Source: Alicyclobacillus mali NBRC 102425 (GTDB lineage: Bacteria > Bacillota > Bacilli > Alicyclobacillales > Alicyclobacillaceae). Taken from it: 64,000 nt of DNA. The DNA is taken from assembly GCF_001570745.1 (NCBI RefSeq), contig NZ_BCSG01000017.1:1-64000 (forward strand). The letters run 5' to 3'. Numbering within the stretch: position 1 is the first letter of the stretch; the number at the start of each line of letters is the position of its first letter. Under the pieces are notes generated by a model. That model was not told where the DNA came from. It did no database searches and saw only the letters and a list, made by a program, of their open reading frames with translations. This document shows, one piece after another, positions 1-8,712 of this stretch. The position numbers and the translations under genes are program-made.

Positions 1-800
1 AAATTAACTGAAATTCCAACTAAGCTTGTTTTATACCCATACGTCATTATTTCGTAATTTGCACACACGGATTCACCATTGTTCTTTTCATACTCGAACG
101 AAAGTTTCCGGCGTCGTTCTTCGAGATATTCGCGAAACAGCCTCTTAAATACCCTAAAGTTGCTGCTGCCGAATACGACGATAAGTTCCGGCGCTATGTA
201 GGTTATCAAATCCCTGAGGAAGTTCTGCGCCCATTGATTCTGAAACAAATCTCGTTCCGCCAAACCTCTTATCTGGCTATAGTCACTCACTGTGACAAAC
301 GGGAACAAATCTAGATGGATGGCTGTATACTGCACATCTGGAATCTCGTAATAGGATCCATTCAGGTTTTGTAGCAACCGCTCTACTAGATATGGATCTT
401 CCTTTTTTCCAAACCACTTTACGTACGGCTGCTTCTTAAAATAGAAGTTATAACTATTCAAGATTTCGGTGGAAAGAGCCTCGTTTTGCAGAATGTCTTG
501 CAAGGATTCATTGTTCTCCAGGACTCTAAAACGGTTTTCGTTTGGCGGTTCTAGGTAGATAAGCTTCGTCTGATCGCCGGTATCCGCCAACAATTTCAGA
601 GCCTGTTTTTTATTCAGCTTGAGAAATTCACTTCGCGACGGATTTGCCCCGATTGTGACTATCTTCGGTTTCCGTGATTGGGTATTTCCAAACCAAATCA
701 CAGGAGGGGCTCTGTCCAAAAGTTCGTGTCCCCACTTGCCACGGAGTTCAATTTGCTTTCTTACGGCGCGGTGAAGCATCTCGATTTCGTAGCTGGACAA
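1..800 (-). CDS. Uracil-DNA-glycosylase-like fold protein, partial (C-terminus outside window)
   Basis: This leftward frame is open from a TTG at 800 to the window edge, about 266 residues. A GAGAGGAG ribosome site lies 8 bases upstream, and an in-frame TGA 18 bases upstream of the TTG leaves it as the only good start. The pattern recalls the uracil-DNA glycosylase superfamily: WFGNT at 36-40, an IGANPS loop at 50-55 after a hydrophobic strand, a HLDLFP strand at 162-167, and VVFGSSNF at 208-215. It would bind or process damaged or modified bases, but no catalytic residue can be assigned with confidence. Base composition is much more AT-rich than the core genes, which suggests transfer. Its position beside the DUF499-DUF1156 operon suggests a defence-island accessory. 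The family call is tentative; the existence of the gene is much surer. Confidence 0.6.
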   Translation of the reverse strand, partial: MSSYEIEMLHRAVRKQIELRGKWGHELLDRAPPVIWFGNTQSRKPKIVTIGANPSRSEFLKLNKKQALKLLADTGDQTKLIYLEPPNENRFRVLENNESLQDILQNEALSTEILNSYNFYFKKQPYVKWFGKKEDPYLVERLLQNLNGSYYEIPDVQYTAIHLDLFPFVTVSDYSQIRGLAERDLFQNQWAQNFLRDLITYIAPELIVVFGSSNFRVFKRLFREYLEERRRKLSFEYEKNNGESVCANYEIMTYGYKTSLVGISVN

Positions 801-1549
801 GGGAAGTGTCTCCTCTCAAAAAGATTCCAGTTCAATGAGTCCGGTCAAAAAATAATTCGCCAAGAACCAGTGTAGTCGCGTCATGCCGTGGAGGTGATAC
901 TCGGCTCATAGAGGCGCGGTTAAACTTCTCTCCACATTCAGTCGCTGATGATAGTTGCCCGAATTCAATTCTATGTAGTATATTAAGCATTCATGCTCCT
1001 TTGGATACCAAATCGAATGGTTCTTGAACACTCAGTCCAACAACTTACAGACATTTGTTCCGATATATCTAGGAGAGGCAAATGGCCTCTGTCATTCAAC
1101 TACTGCTTATTTACCAGTTTCTTTGTCCTGCGGCAAGCTGTTATTTCGTGATTTTCGCTATCTTCTCCAGAAGGACCAGCGCGGAAACAAGTAGCGACCG
1201 TCGTTCATGCCACGATTCACGAGATAGCGTTTTAACGCGGGTGATATCACCAGCTTTTCATCGGCCTGCCGAAGTTCTTTGCGCAGGCGAAAGATCTCGT
1301 CTTGCATGTCACCCTCGTACGCTGAACTCATATCGTCTTGCCACGTGTTCGACCCTTCTAAGGCGTGTTTCACCAATCGTCCTATGAATTTCTTGCCAAG
1401 ATAGCAAGGAGAACGTGGAACTGCGGCGAATATACATCTAGGATGTCATTCTTATCGCTGTGTGAAATGCAAGCACGCGATGAGTGCTGATACGCATAAG
1501 CGTGACTTGTGTTCGTGAAGCCTACCAGCAAGACAGGAGGACGCTTTGC
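801..1549. other. AT-rich intergenic stretch between the UDG-like gene and the defence operon
   Basis: About 750 bases with no convincing intact gene. The short frames in it have weak ribosome sites or protein-unlike composition. A possible decayed transposase piece lies at 1158-1376. The promoter of the DUF499 operon must be here or just upstream of 1550, but no clear -35/-10 pair was found. Confidence 0.5.
1158..1376 (-). pseudogene. Possible remnant of an IS3-type transposase OrfA
   Basis: A 72-residue leftward frame contains a charged helix (DEIFRLRKELRQAD) of the leucine-zipper kind found near the C-terminus of IS3-family OrfA proteins. It is preceded by VKHALEGSNTWQD, which resembles an OrfA N-terminal helix-turn-helix segment but joins the zipper too early, as if an internal piece were deleted. 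The rest does not match what I recall of the family. No terminal inverted repeats or OrfB were seen. If correct, it is a decayed insertion sequence marking the edge of the defence island. Confidence is low because the match rests on one helix. Confidence 0.3.
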
Positions 1550-4500
1550 GTGATCCACGTGAGGGACGCATGTAAACCTCGTCAAGAAATTATCCAGGGA
1601 AACCTAAATCTCGAGGTATTTACGGCTTCGCTTCGTCCCGTACTCGAGTTTTACCGCACGGGCGAGCGACGGTTGGACGATGTTTACTTAGATGCTCATC
1701 GGTTTTTTAGAGAAGCTACCTATCCAACCAAAGGACTCTTAACGGTACTACGCCAAACGATGCAGCGTCTTGCAGGAGACATGGGGGTCCCAGCCATTCA
1801 ACGCCTGGAAACGGGCTTTGGCGGTGGCAAGACGCACACTCTCATTGCTTGCACACACGTCGCTCATTTGGGCCGTAACATCGCCGACGTCCTCAAGGCG
1901 TCACTTCTGCAGAACTTCGGCGAAGAAGATATGGAAGCTTTCCTTCGCGCGCTGCCGGAGCCTGGTGAAGTGACTGTCGTCGGCGTAGCTGGTGACGAAA
2001 TCCCCGTACACAAGCCGCAGGGCACAGAACTCGTGCCTTACACGCTTTGGGGAGAGATTGCGCGTCAAGTTGGTGGAGACGCGCTCTATCTTGCACTCGG
2101 CGATGAGGCCACCTCGTTCGCTGCGCCAGGCGGTACGTATTTCGATCGCGTCTTTGGCGGTCGCAAGGCGCTCATCATGCTGGATGAGTTAGCACAGTAT
2201 GCGGCGAGGCTCGAAGCCGCGCGGCCAGATGGTGCATCTCAGTTGGCGGCTTTCCTGATGAGTCTTCATGGATACGCCCGTACACATCAGGGTGTCTCCA
2301 TCTTGCTGACACTAGCGAGTTCTACGGACGCATTCTCTCGTCAGACCGAGATGTTGAAGCGCCAGCTGGGCGATGTCGCTGGACGCGATATAACTGAGGA
2401 CGAAGTTGTCGCAATCGCAGAGCGCGCTCAGAAGAGCGCAAGCAGTGTTGTTGCACGGGATGCGGTAGCGGTGACTCCTGTGGATCAAACGGAACTCACA
2501 GCCGTATTGGCGAAGAGGTTATTCGAAACCATTGATCGGCAGGCCGCTGAGCAAGTCGCTGTCGAGTACATGCAACTTTACAACAAGAATATGCACATGC
2601 TTCCCGCCGATAAGGTGCCATCCTTGCGGGAACGAATGGTAAGCACGTATCCATTCCACCCGACGTTCATCGATTTTCTGAATCACAAACTCGCGGAAGC
2701 AGAGAATTTCCAAAAGACGCGTGGCGTTCTGCGAGTGCTGTCTTTGGTTGTGCGCAATCTGTGGATGAGTACGTTTGATGCTCCAATGATCCACGTATGT
2801 CACGTGGACCTGCGGTCCCGCGACATTGTCGACGAGATTTTAGGTAGAACGAGCAGTGCGGATCTTCAATTCATCCTTCACGCCGATATCGGGAGTTCAC
2901 AGTCAAGTCGCTTAGAGAGCGGCCTGAGCAATGCCGAGCGGTTAGACCGCGAATGGATGAGCAAAATCCCGGCATGGGATGGTTCCGGCCGCGGACACAT
3001 TCCTGTGCACGAGTTTACGTGGAAGACCGTTTTTTTGAATAGCCTTGTGGGCCGGCACGAGGGGCTGAACTCAAACGTATTTGGTGTTACCGAGGCCGAG
3101 GCTATCCTGCAAACGGCCTATCCTGGGCTCCCGCCCTACAACGTTCGTCAGGCGCTCGAGGCCATTCGGGAGAATGCGTATTATCTACGCTTCGATCAGG
3201 GTAAGTACTTTGCGAGCGAAGAGCCTACGATTAACAGCGTGTTGGCCCGAATCCGCCAATCGTTGCCGCTGGGACAAGTTGAAGGGAGGTTAGACGATGT
3301 TGTTCAGCGGATGATTCAAGATCGTACGGGTCTGTTCCGTATTGTTCCTAATGTAGACGCGCCAGAGCAGATACCGGATGATCCGGAACATCTCTTGCTT
3401 GGAATTGTTTCGCTATGGACAGACGACTTCGATCTTGATCTGGTCTACACATTTGCAGGTGAGAATCGGCCCCGCCAGTTCCAGAACCACTTGTATCTGC
3501 TCGTCCCGAACACGGTCAGGCTGAAGGGACGAGAAGTCGAGCTCTTTGCAGACCAGCAGGCGTTAGAAGCGAGAGATCGTCTGCACGATCTTGCTCGTCA
3601 GGTGATCGCAATGGACAAGTTAAATCGGGAGCCTGAGAGCTACGGTGTGAACCCGCGCTACCTGCAGTCGCAAGAATTCACACTGCGCAGAAAGGAGCGC
3701 GAACAAGCGCTTCAGAGGGCGGTTGTGGCATCTTATCGGCTGCTCGTGCTGCCTACACGGCATGGACCAGAAACGATTCAGCTATCCGCGTCCTCTGGCG
3801 CCGAGAGCGGAGGGGCCATCCTCAATCTGGTAAGAGAACAGCTGATTTCTGCTGGGAAATTGGTTCTATCAAACGCGGTGAAGCGCGAAACGGTCGTCGC
3901 GCTATCTCAACTGCTCTTTGGTGATGGATCGGACCATATCATGATTGACCAAATTGCCCAACGAGCAAAGACCAATCGAGCCTGGCCCGTGTTCGAGACA
4001 AAGCAGCTTCTTGAGCAACTTATTCGCCACGGGGTCGAAATTGGCCATTGGTGCGTGTTCAGACAGGTCGGTGCTGAAGAGGATCCTCGCGTCGAGCTTT
4101 ATTTCATGCATTACAAAGACTATCCTGACCAACCTCTGCCGCTGAGTGCAGAGATTATGAATGGCGATTATGGCATTGTGACGTTCCAGGGCGCTATTCA
4201 ACGCGCTTGGTTAAAACCTCGCATTGACTTACAGGGGATTGCGGCGAGAATCATTCAGGAGAATGGTTGCTTGCGATTGGCAGACCTGAAGGAGAAGGTG
4301 TCGGCCGAGATCGCCAAGCAGACCGGAGACGCATCGGAGATACGGGAGCAGAGTATTGAGGCAGCCGTGCAGCAGCTTCTCAGGTCTGGCCAGATTTGGG
4401 CGTATGAAGGCTCGCCGGAGCAAACAGAGCGGCCGGCAAAGCAGTGGAAGGCCCATGATGTGCTGTACACGCCATGGCCAGAACACGTTCTCATTCTCCC

Positions 4501-4885
4501 GGATGAGGCCAAGCGCCGAGGTTGGGATGATGTAGAGCAAGCGCGCGGCCCGCGCATCCTACCGGTTCGCGGTCACGACGCACTGGTCAAGCTGTGGCCA
4601 GAACTTCCTAAGCTCGAGAGGATGTACATGCGTGGAGGCTGTAGCAAAATTCAGAGGCTCGAGCTGTCCGAACTCTCTGGTCCGGGCGCGTGCCGCGTCA
4701 CGCTGTCGTTTGAAGACCTCGATCCTGATGCACTAAAGAGTCTAGGAGCCACGTTCCAGCATCTAAGGGAAGTCTTTGAGATAGATGATTCGTCCGAGAT
4801 TGACATGCGCATAGAACCGCAGGAAGGTTGTCCATTCGTCCAAAGGCTTGTAGATCTAGGTCTTGTGCACGAGGTGAGGTTGTGA
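1550..4885 (+). CDS. DUF499-family AAA+ ATPase of a putative anti-phage operon
   Basis: The protein is about 1111 residues. I chose the GTG at 1550 because an AGGAGG box ends 9 bases before it and the family's N-terminal segment (DACKPR near residue 5) begins there; the upstream 22 codons look untranslated. A Walker A site GFGGGKTHT lies at 89-97 and a Walker B strand with acidic end (LIMLDE) near 207-212, so it should bind and hydrolyse ATP. DUF499 proteins are large P-loop ATPases related to the PglY/BrxC proteins of phage-defence systems and usually sit beside DUF1156 methyltransferases, as here. The exact role, perhaps a DNA-bound motor or sensor, is inferred. Its TGA overlaps the next gene's GTG by four bases, which implies translational coupling. 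Confidence 0.85.
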   Translation: MIHVRDACKPRQEIIQGNLNLEVFTASLRPVLEFYRTGERRLDDVYLDAHRFFREATYPTKGLLTVLRQTMQRLAGDMGVPAIQRLETGFGGGKTHTLIACTHVAHLGRNIADVLKASLLQNFGEEDMEAFLRALPEPGEVTVVGVAGDEIPVHKPQGTELVPYTLWGEIARQVGGDALYLALGDEATSFAAPGGTYFDRVFGGRKALIMLDELAQYAARLEAARPDGASQLAAFLMSLHGYARTHQGVSILLTLASSTDAFSRQTEMLKRQLGDVAGRDITEDEVVAIAERAQKSASSVVARDAVAVTPVDQTELTAVLAKRLFETIDRQAAEQVAVEYMQLYNKNMHMLPADKVPSLRERMVSTYPFHPTFIDFLNHKLAEAENFQKTRGVLRVLSLVVRNLWMSTFDAPMIHVCHVDLRSRDIVDEILGRTSSADLQFILHADIGSSQSSRLESGLSNAERLDREWMSKIPAWDGSGRGHIPVHEFTWKTVFLNSLVGRHEGLNSNVFGVTEAEAILQTAYPGLPPYNVRQALEAIRENAYYLRFDQGKYFASEEPTINSVLARIRQSLPLGQVEGRLDDVVQRMIQDRTGLFRIVPNVDAPEQIPDDPEHLLLGIVSLWTDDFDLDLVYTFAGENRPRQFQNHLYLLVPNTVRLKGREVELFADQQALEARDRLHDLARQVIAMDKLNREPESYGVNPRYLQSQEFTLRRKEREQALQRAVVASYRLLVLPTRHGPETIQLSASSGAESGGAILNLVREQLISAGKLVLSNAVKRETVVALSQLLFGDGSDHIMIDQIAQRAKTNRAWPVFETKQLLEQLIRHGVEIGHWCVFRQVGAEEDPRVELYFMHYKDYPDQPLPLSAEIMNGDYGIVTFQGAIQRAWLKPRIDLQGIAARIIQENGCLRLADLKEKVSAEIAKQTGDASEIREQSIEAAVQQLLRSGQIWAYEGSPEQTERPAKQWKAHDVLYTPWPEHVLILPDEAKRRGWDDVEQARGPRILPVRGHDALVKLWPELPKLERMYMRGGCSKIQRLELSELSGPGACRVTLSFEDLDPDALKSLGATFQHLREVFEIDDSSEIDMRIEPQEGCPFVQRLVDLGLVHEVRL

Positions 4886-5499
4886 AGGGTACTAAATCCC
4901 CCAAATTACACCAGAGAGAGATACAAGAACGGTACAGCCGATATGTAGAACCCCTCGTGCGGCAGATGCCATGGGTGTTAAGAATCACGGAGCGCAAAGG
5001 AAAGCCAAGCCCAGTGTTCGTCGTCAAAGAGCGAGTTCATGTTCTAGACGAAGGCACGAATCCGGGCTCGCGCAAGGTTTCGTCCGTGCTTAAGGAGCGG
5101 GGGACTTTGTACGGCCCCGCACTCTGGCGATGCAGGCCTGTGTTGCGGCTGATTCTCGCCGAAGTGAAAGATGGACTTGGCATTCCACTCGAACTGCAAC
5201 AGTTTGTCGCTGACCAACGCGTTTCGTTTCGTGGCAATCTTCCTCTGGATGCAGAAGCTGGTGAAAAGCTTGCCTTGCTATTCAAACTGCAGGAGCGAGT
5301 CACCGATATGGATCGCGTCGAGCTCATGGCGTGGCGGATCGAACGATGCACAGCGGAAGAGGCTGGATACTGGTGGTCTCGTATCACACAATTCAACGAG
5401 GCTGCGAATCGGTGGGCGCAAGCAGGATTGCGGCTCCTGTTGGGTGGTCAGCCGGGCGATCCCGCCGTGATCGAGATGTTGCAAGAAATTCGGAGATGA
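4882..5499 (+). CDS. Small conserved partner protein of the DUF499-DUF1156 operon, function unknown
   Basis: About 205 residues, starting at the GTG that overlaps the DUF499 stop (GTGA) behind a GAGGTGAGG ribosome site; the longer upstream frame lies inside DUF499. The protein is basic at its N-terminus, with a mid-region beta-like stretch (SPVFVVKERVHVLD), a central helical part and a C-terminal amphipathic section ending IEMLQEIRR. I see no catalytic motif, membrane segment or metal site. Related loci often carry a small gene here (DUF3780 or similar), but I cannot assign this protein to a named family. Its place between the ATPase and the methyltransferase, with an overlapping start, suggests a stoichiometric subunit or adaptor. 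Confidence 0.75.
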   Translation: MKGTKSPKLHQREIQERYSRYVEPLVRQMPWVLRITERKGKPSPVFVVKERVHVLDEGTNPGSRKVSSVLKERGTLYGPALWRCRPVLRLILAEVKDGLGIPLELQQFVADQRVSFRGNLPLDAEAGEKLALLFKLQERVTDMDRVELMAWRIERCTAEEAGYWWSRITQFNEAANRWAQAGLRLLLGGQPGDPAVIEMLQEIRR

Positions 5500-5517
5500 C
5501 GAGAACGGAGGATTTGC

Positions 5518-8500
5518 ATGTCAACGGGTGTGACGATTCAGGACAGGCGACTCATCGAGGCAGGATTTCCTTGTCATCAAGTTGGAGCGGAGACGCAGCG
5601 GGAGCGGGACACGGGGCAAGCCCCGCCGACTCATCGTTTGCACGTGTGGTGGGCACGGCGCCCGCTTACGCCGAGCCGCGCCGCCATCCTTGGGTCTATC
5701 TTGCCGGCCGATACCGATCCAGATTGGTTCCTGAGGCAGCTGGGCATTGAGAAGGCCGTGGCGATTGTAAATGGGCAGGAGTGGACGTTGGATCCTGACC
5801 TCTGGGAAAAGATTCAGGCGACGGCCACGGGCGAGGAATATATCGAGGTAGATGCAGCCGTGGTGCGAGCCTATCACAGGGAGTGTAAGAGAAGGAATGA
5901 AAATCAAAAACTGCTATCGGACTTAATCGCCAAGGAGCCGCGACTGGCTTCGGATCCCGTGGTGGTGAGATGGATGCGTGAAGACGCTCCATTACCCGCA
6001 GAGCCTCCGTTAGTCGGTGCAAGGTTGGTTGTCCACAGAATCGCCGCTGATCCGAGTTGGGCAAAGCAGAGGATAGAGTGGGAAAACGAGCATGGTATCC
6101 GGACAGCTGATGACAAGTATGGCTATCCAAGAGCGTTCACCGTAACTAACAAAAAAGTACTACCTACTAATACTAAGCTTACAATTTTAGATCCAACAGC
6201 TGGAGGTGGATCTATACCTTTTGAAGCGCTGCGATTGGGCCAGCACGTGATAGCGAATGATCTCAATCCAGTGGCCGCAGTTATACTCCATGCAACATTG
6301 GAGTATCCACTGCGCTTTGGTCGGGAACTTGCCGGTGACATTGAAAAGTGGGGGAATATATTGCGCGAGAGACTCGTGGAGGCTATTGGCGACTTGTTTC
6401 CCGCAGCTTCCACTGATGGATTAGCAAGTTCATTGCAAAGCGAAACACCGGATGGCTACATCTACTGCCGCCAAGTCACCTGCCCGCACTGCGGGGGAGA
6501 GGCTCCGCTTCTCAACACTTGCTGGTTGTCTAAAAACGGAGATAAGTGGGCCGTGCGGATCGTCCCGGACGGCAAGGCGCAGGGCGGAAAGGTCCACTTC
6601 GAAACATATCGATTGACTGGAAACAAGGGACCGAATGGCGAAGATCCCGACTTTGCGACCGTAAAGGATGGCGTCGGGCTTTGCGTGCACTGCAAACAAG
6701 CCGTTCCCTCCGAAGAGATCCGGGCGCAAGCACGAGGTGAGTCGCCGAGAGGCAAATGGCGCGATCGCCTGTATTGCGTGGTCGCCGTGCGTTATCAACC
6801 GAAGCTCGACAAGAACGGGCAGCCCATACGCTACAAGAGCGGCAAAAATGCGGGCGAGATTCGCACGGAGAAAGTAGTGTATTATCGCCCGCCGAACGAA
6901 GCCGATCTCGCCGCTCTCGAGGAAGCTGAACGGCGGCTGATGGAGCACTGGGATGAATGGAACGCCAAGGGGCTCATCCCAACAGAGGCGATTCCAGAAG
7001 GACATAAGACGAGCGAACCACGCAGGTACGGCATGACGCGGTGGTGTGACATGTTTACGCCGCGGCAGTTGCTTGGACACTTGACGCTGATCGAGGAGCT
7101 TAATCGGCTAAAGCCGCAAATCCTGGCCGAGTTAGGGGAAGAGCGGGGCAAAGCGGTCGTAACATATTTACAGTTCGCGATCGACAAGGGGCTGGATTAT
7201 AACAGTAAGCAGACGAGATGGCATTACGGACGAGGCGTTATCGTAAATACTTTTGGACGGCATGATTTCTCTCTTAAGTGGACCTTCGCAGAGATGGTAC
7301 TCACCGGCCCCAATTCGGGTATTGCCTGGGGCCTTACGCAGGTGATAGACGCTTACAAGGGTGTGAGCGGTCTTTTACCTCACAAGGTTGACGGAGGTCT
7401 CAGGGATACTAGGGCTCGTGTCCTATGTGGTACAGCAGCTTATTTGGGCGGCGAGTCGAGCTCAGTTGACCTAATATGCATGGATCCTCCATATTACAAT
7501 AATGTACAATATGCTGAATTGTCCGATTACTTCTACGTATGGCAGCGTAGGACATTGAGAGACCTCTATCCCGGATACCTTTCTCGTCCGCTTACAAATA
7601 AGGACGATGAGGCTGTCGCCAATCCGGCGCGCGACGGCTCATCGAGGAACGCGAAAATCGAATATGAGAGGTCCATGTTAGAAATTTTTTCTGAATGTCG
7701 GCGAGTCCTAAAGAACCAGGGCATCATGTGTATTATGTTTACTCACAAAGCACAAGAAGCCTGGGAGGCTCTCACGAAGTCGCTCATTGAGACGGGATGG
7801 ACGATCACAGCCTCCGTGCCCGTTGACAGCGAAGCTAGCGAGTCGATTCATCAGAAGGACAATGCCTCGGCCGCCAGCTCCATCTTCCTCACCTGCCGGA
7901 AGCGAGACACGGAGAATCAGGCTCCGTCGGTATGGTCCGGATTTGGCGGCACCGGTGTGGCCGCACAGATTCGTGAGGCTGTGCGCGAGGCTTTGAAGGA
8001 GTTCGAACCCCTTCGTCTAAATCCGGTGGACGAGATGGTCGCGAGTTACGGGCGCGCCTTGCAGGTTTTGTCGCAGAACTGGCCGGTACTGGACGGAGAC
8101 GAGATGGTCAGCCCAATACGCGCGATGAATGAGGCCAGTGCGGTGGTGGCGCAGTACCAGATTGCCCGCATGACCAACGGCCGTATTCGCGTCGAAGACT
8201 TGAGTTCCGAAGCGGCCATGGCGCTCACCTTGTTTGGCATTTTCGGTACGCAGCAGTTTCCTTATGACGAGGCGTTAAGCCTGTCGAGATCGCTCAACAT
8301 GAGCCTTGAGACGAAGACGGGTGGATACCGGGTCGAGCCTCGGATGATTGGTATCAATAACGAGTTGTCCGGGCGTCGCCGGGAAACCACTGAGGAGTCA
8401 GGCTACTACGCGCCGCTTGTCAAAAAGGGTTCGAAGCTTCGCTTGGCACTGCCGGAAGAGCGGAATCCGAAACGCCTTCAGGCGCCTCAGACAGAATGGG

Positions 8501-8712
8501 ACATGTTGCAGGGACTCATCATGGCGTACCGAGAGGGCGATATCCCGGGAGCACATACCTACTTGCAGCGACATGCGGAAGGTAGGGCGTCGCTCGTCCT
8601 TGATCTCTTGGCCGTTTGGGCTTCGCGCGTCGCGGACGACAAGAAACGAAAAGAGGCAGAGACCATCCTGTACAGTCTGCGCGCTGACTCGGGAGTGGCT
8701 TCGGCTTGGTGA
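5518..8712 (+). CDS. DUF1156-domain adenine-specific DNA methyltransferase
   Basis: A 1064-residue protein with an ATG six bases after a GGAGG box. The N-terminal DUF1156 signature LHVWWARRP is at 41-49. The SAM-binding motif I DPTAGGGS is at 225-232 and is followed by NDLNPVA. The catalytic motif IV DPPYYN at 656-661 marks an amino-methyltransferase that probably modifies adenine in DNA. Two CxxC pairs (322-325 and 389-392) between them could hold a zinc ribbon. Relatives include the PglXI-type methylases of type 3 BREX. The inferred role is to mark host DNA while the neighbouring ATPase and helicase act on unmarked phage DNA. Parts of the gene around motifs I and IV are noticeably AT-rich compared with the rest. 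Confidence 0.88.
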   Translation: MSTGVTIQDRRLIEAGFPCHQVGAETQRERDTGQAPPTHRLHVWWARRPLTPSRAAILGSILPADTDPDWFLRQLGIEKAVAIVNGQEWTLDPDLWEKIQATATGEEYIEVDAAVVRAYHRECKRRNENQKLLSDLIAKEPRLASDPVVVRWMREDAPLPAEPPLVGARLVVHRIAADPSWAKQRIEWENEHGIRTADDKYGYPRAFTVTNKKVLPTNTKLTILDPTAGGGSIPFEALRLGQHVIANDLNPVAAVILHATLEYPLRFGRELAGDIEKWGNILRERLVEAIGDLFPAASTDGLASSLQSETPDGYIYCRQVTCPHCGGEAPLLNTCWLSKNGDKWAVRIVPDGKAQGGKVHFETYRLTGNKGPNGEDPDFATVKDGVGLCVHCKQAVPSEEIRAQARGESPRGKWRDRLYCVVAVRYQPKLDKNGQPIRYKSGKNAGEIRTEKVVYYRPPNEADLAALEEAERRLMEHWDEWNAKGLIPTEAIPEGHKTSEPRRYGMTRWCDMFTPRQLLGHLTLIEELNRLKPQILAELGEERGKAVVTYLQFAIDKGLDYNSKQTRWHYGRGVIVNTFGRHDFSLKWTFAEMVLTGPNSGIAWGLTQVIDAYKGVSGLLPHKVDGGLRDTRARVLCGTAAYLGGESSSVDLICMDPPYYNNVQYAELSDYFYVWQRRTLRDLYPGYLSRPLTNKDDEAVANPARDGSSRNAKIEYERSMLEIFSECRRVLKNQGIMCIMFTHKAQEAWEALTKSLIETGWTITASVPVDSEASESIHQKDNASAASSIFLTCRKRDTENQAPSVWSGFGGTGVAAQIREAVREALKEFEPLRLNPVDEMVASYGRALQVLSQNWPVLDGDEMVSPIRAMNEASAVVAQYQIARMTNGRIRVEDLSSEAAMALTLFGIFGTQQFPYDEALSLSRSLNMSLETKTGGYRVEPRMIGINNELSGRRRETTEESGYYAPLVKKGSKLRLALPEERNPKRLQAPQTEWDMLQGLIMAYREGDIPGAHTYLQRHAEGRASLVLDLLAVWASRVADDKKRKEAETILYSLRADSGVASAW

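Noticed and set aside
1082-1387. A 101-residue + frame with an AGGAGAGG box three bases upstream of its ATG
   Set aside because: Composition is Ser/Arg/Leu-rich with no domain, the box is too close to the start, and the complementary strand explains it better as a decayed transposase.
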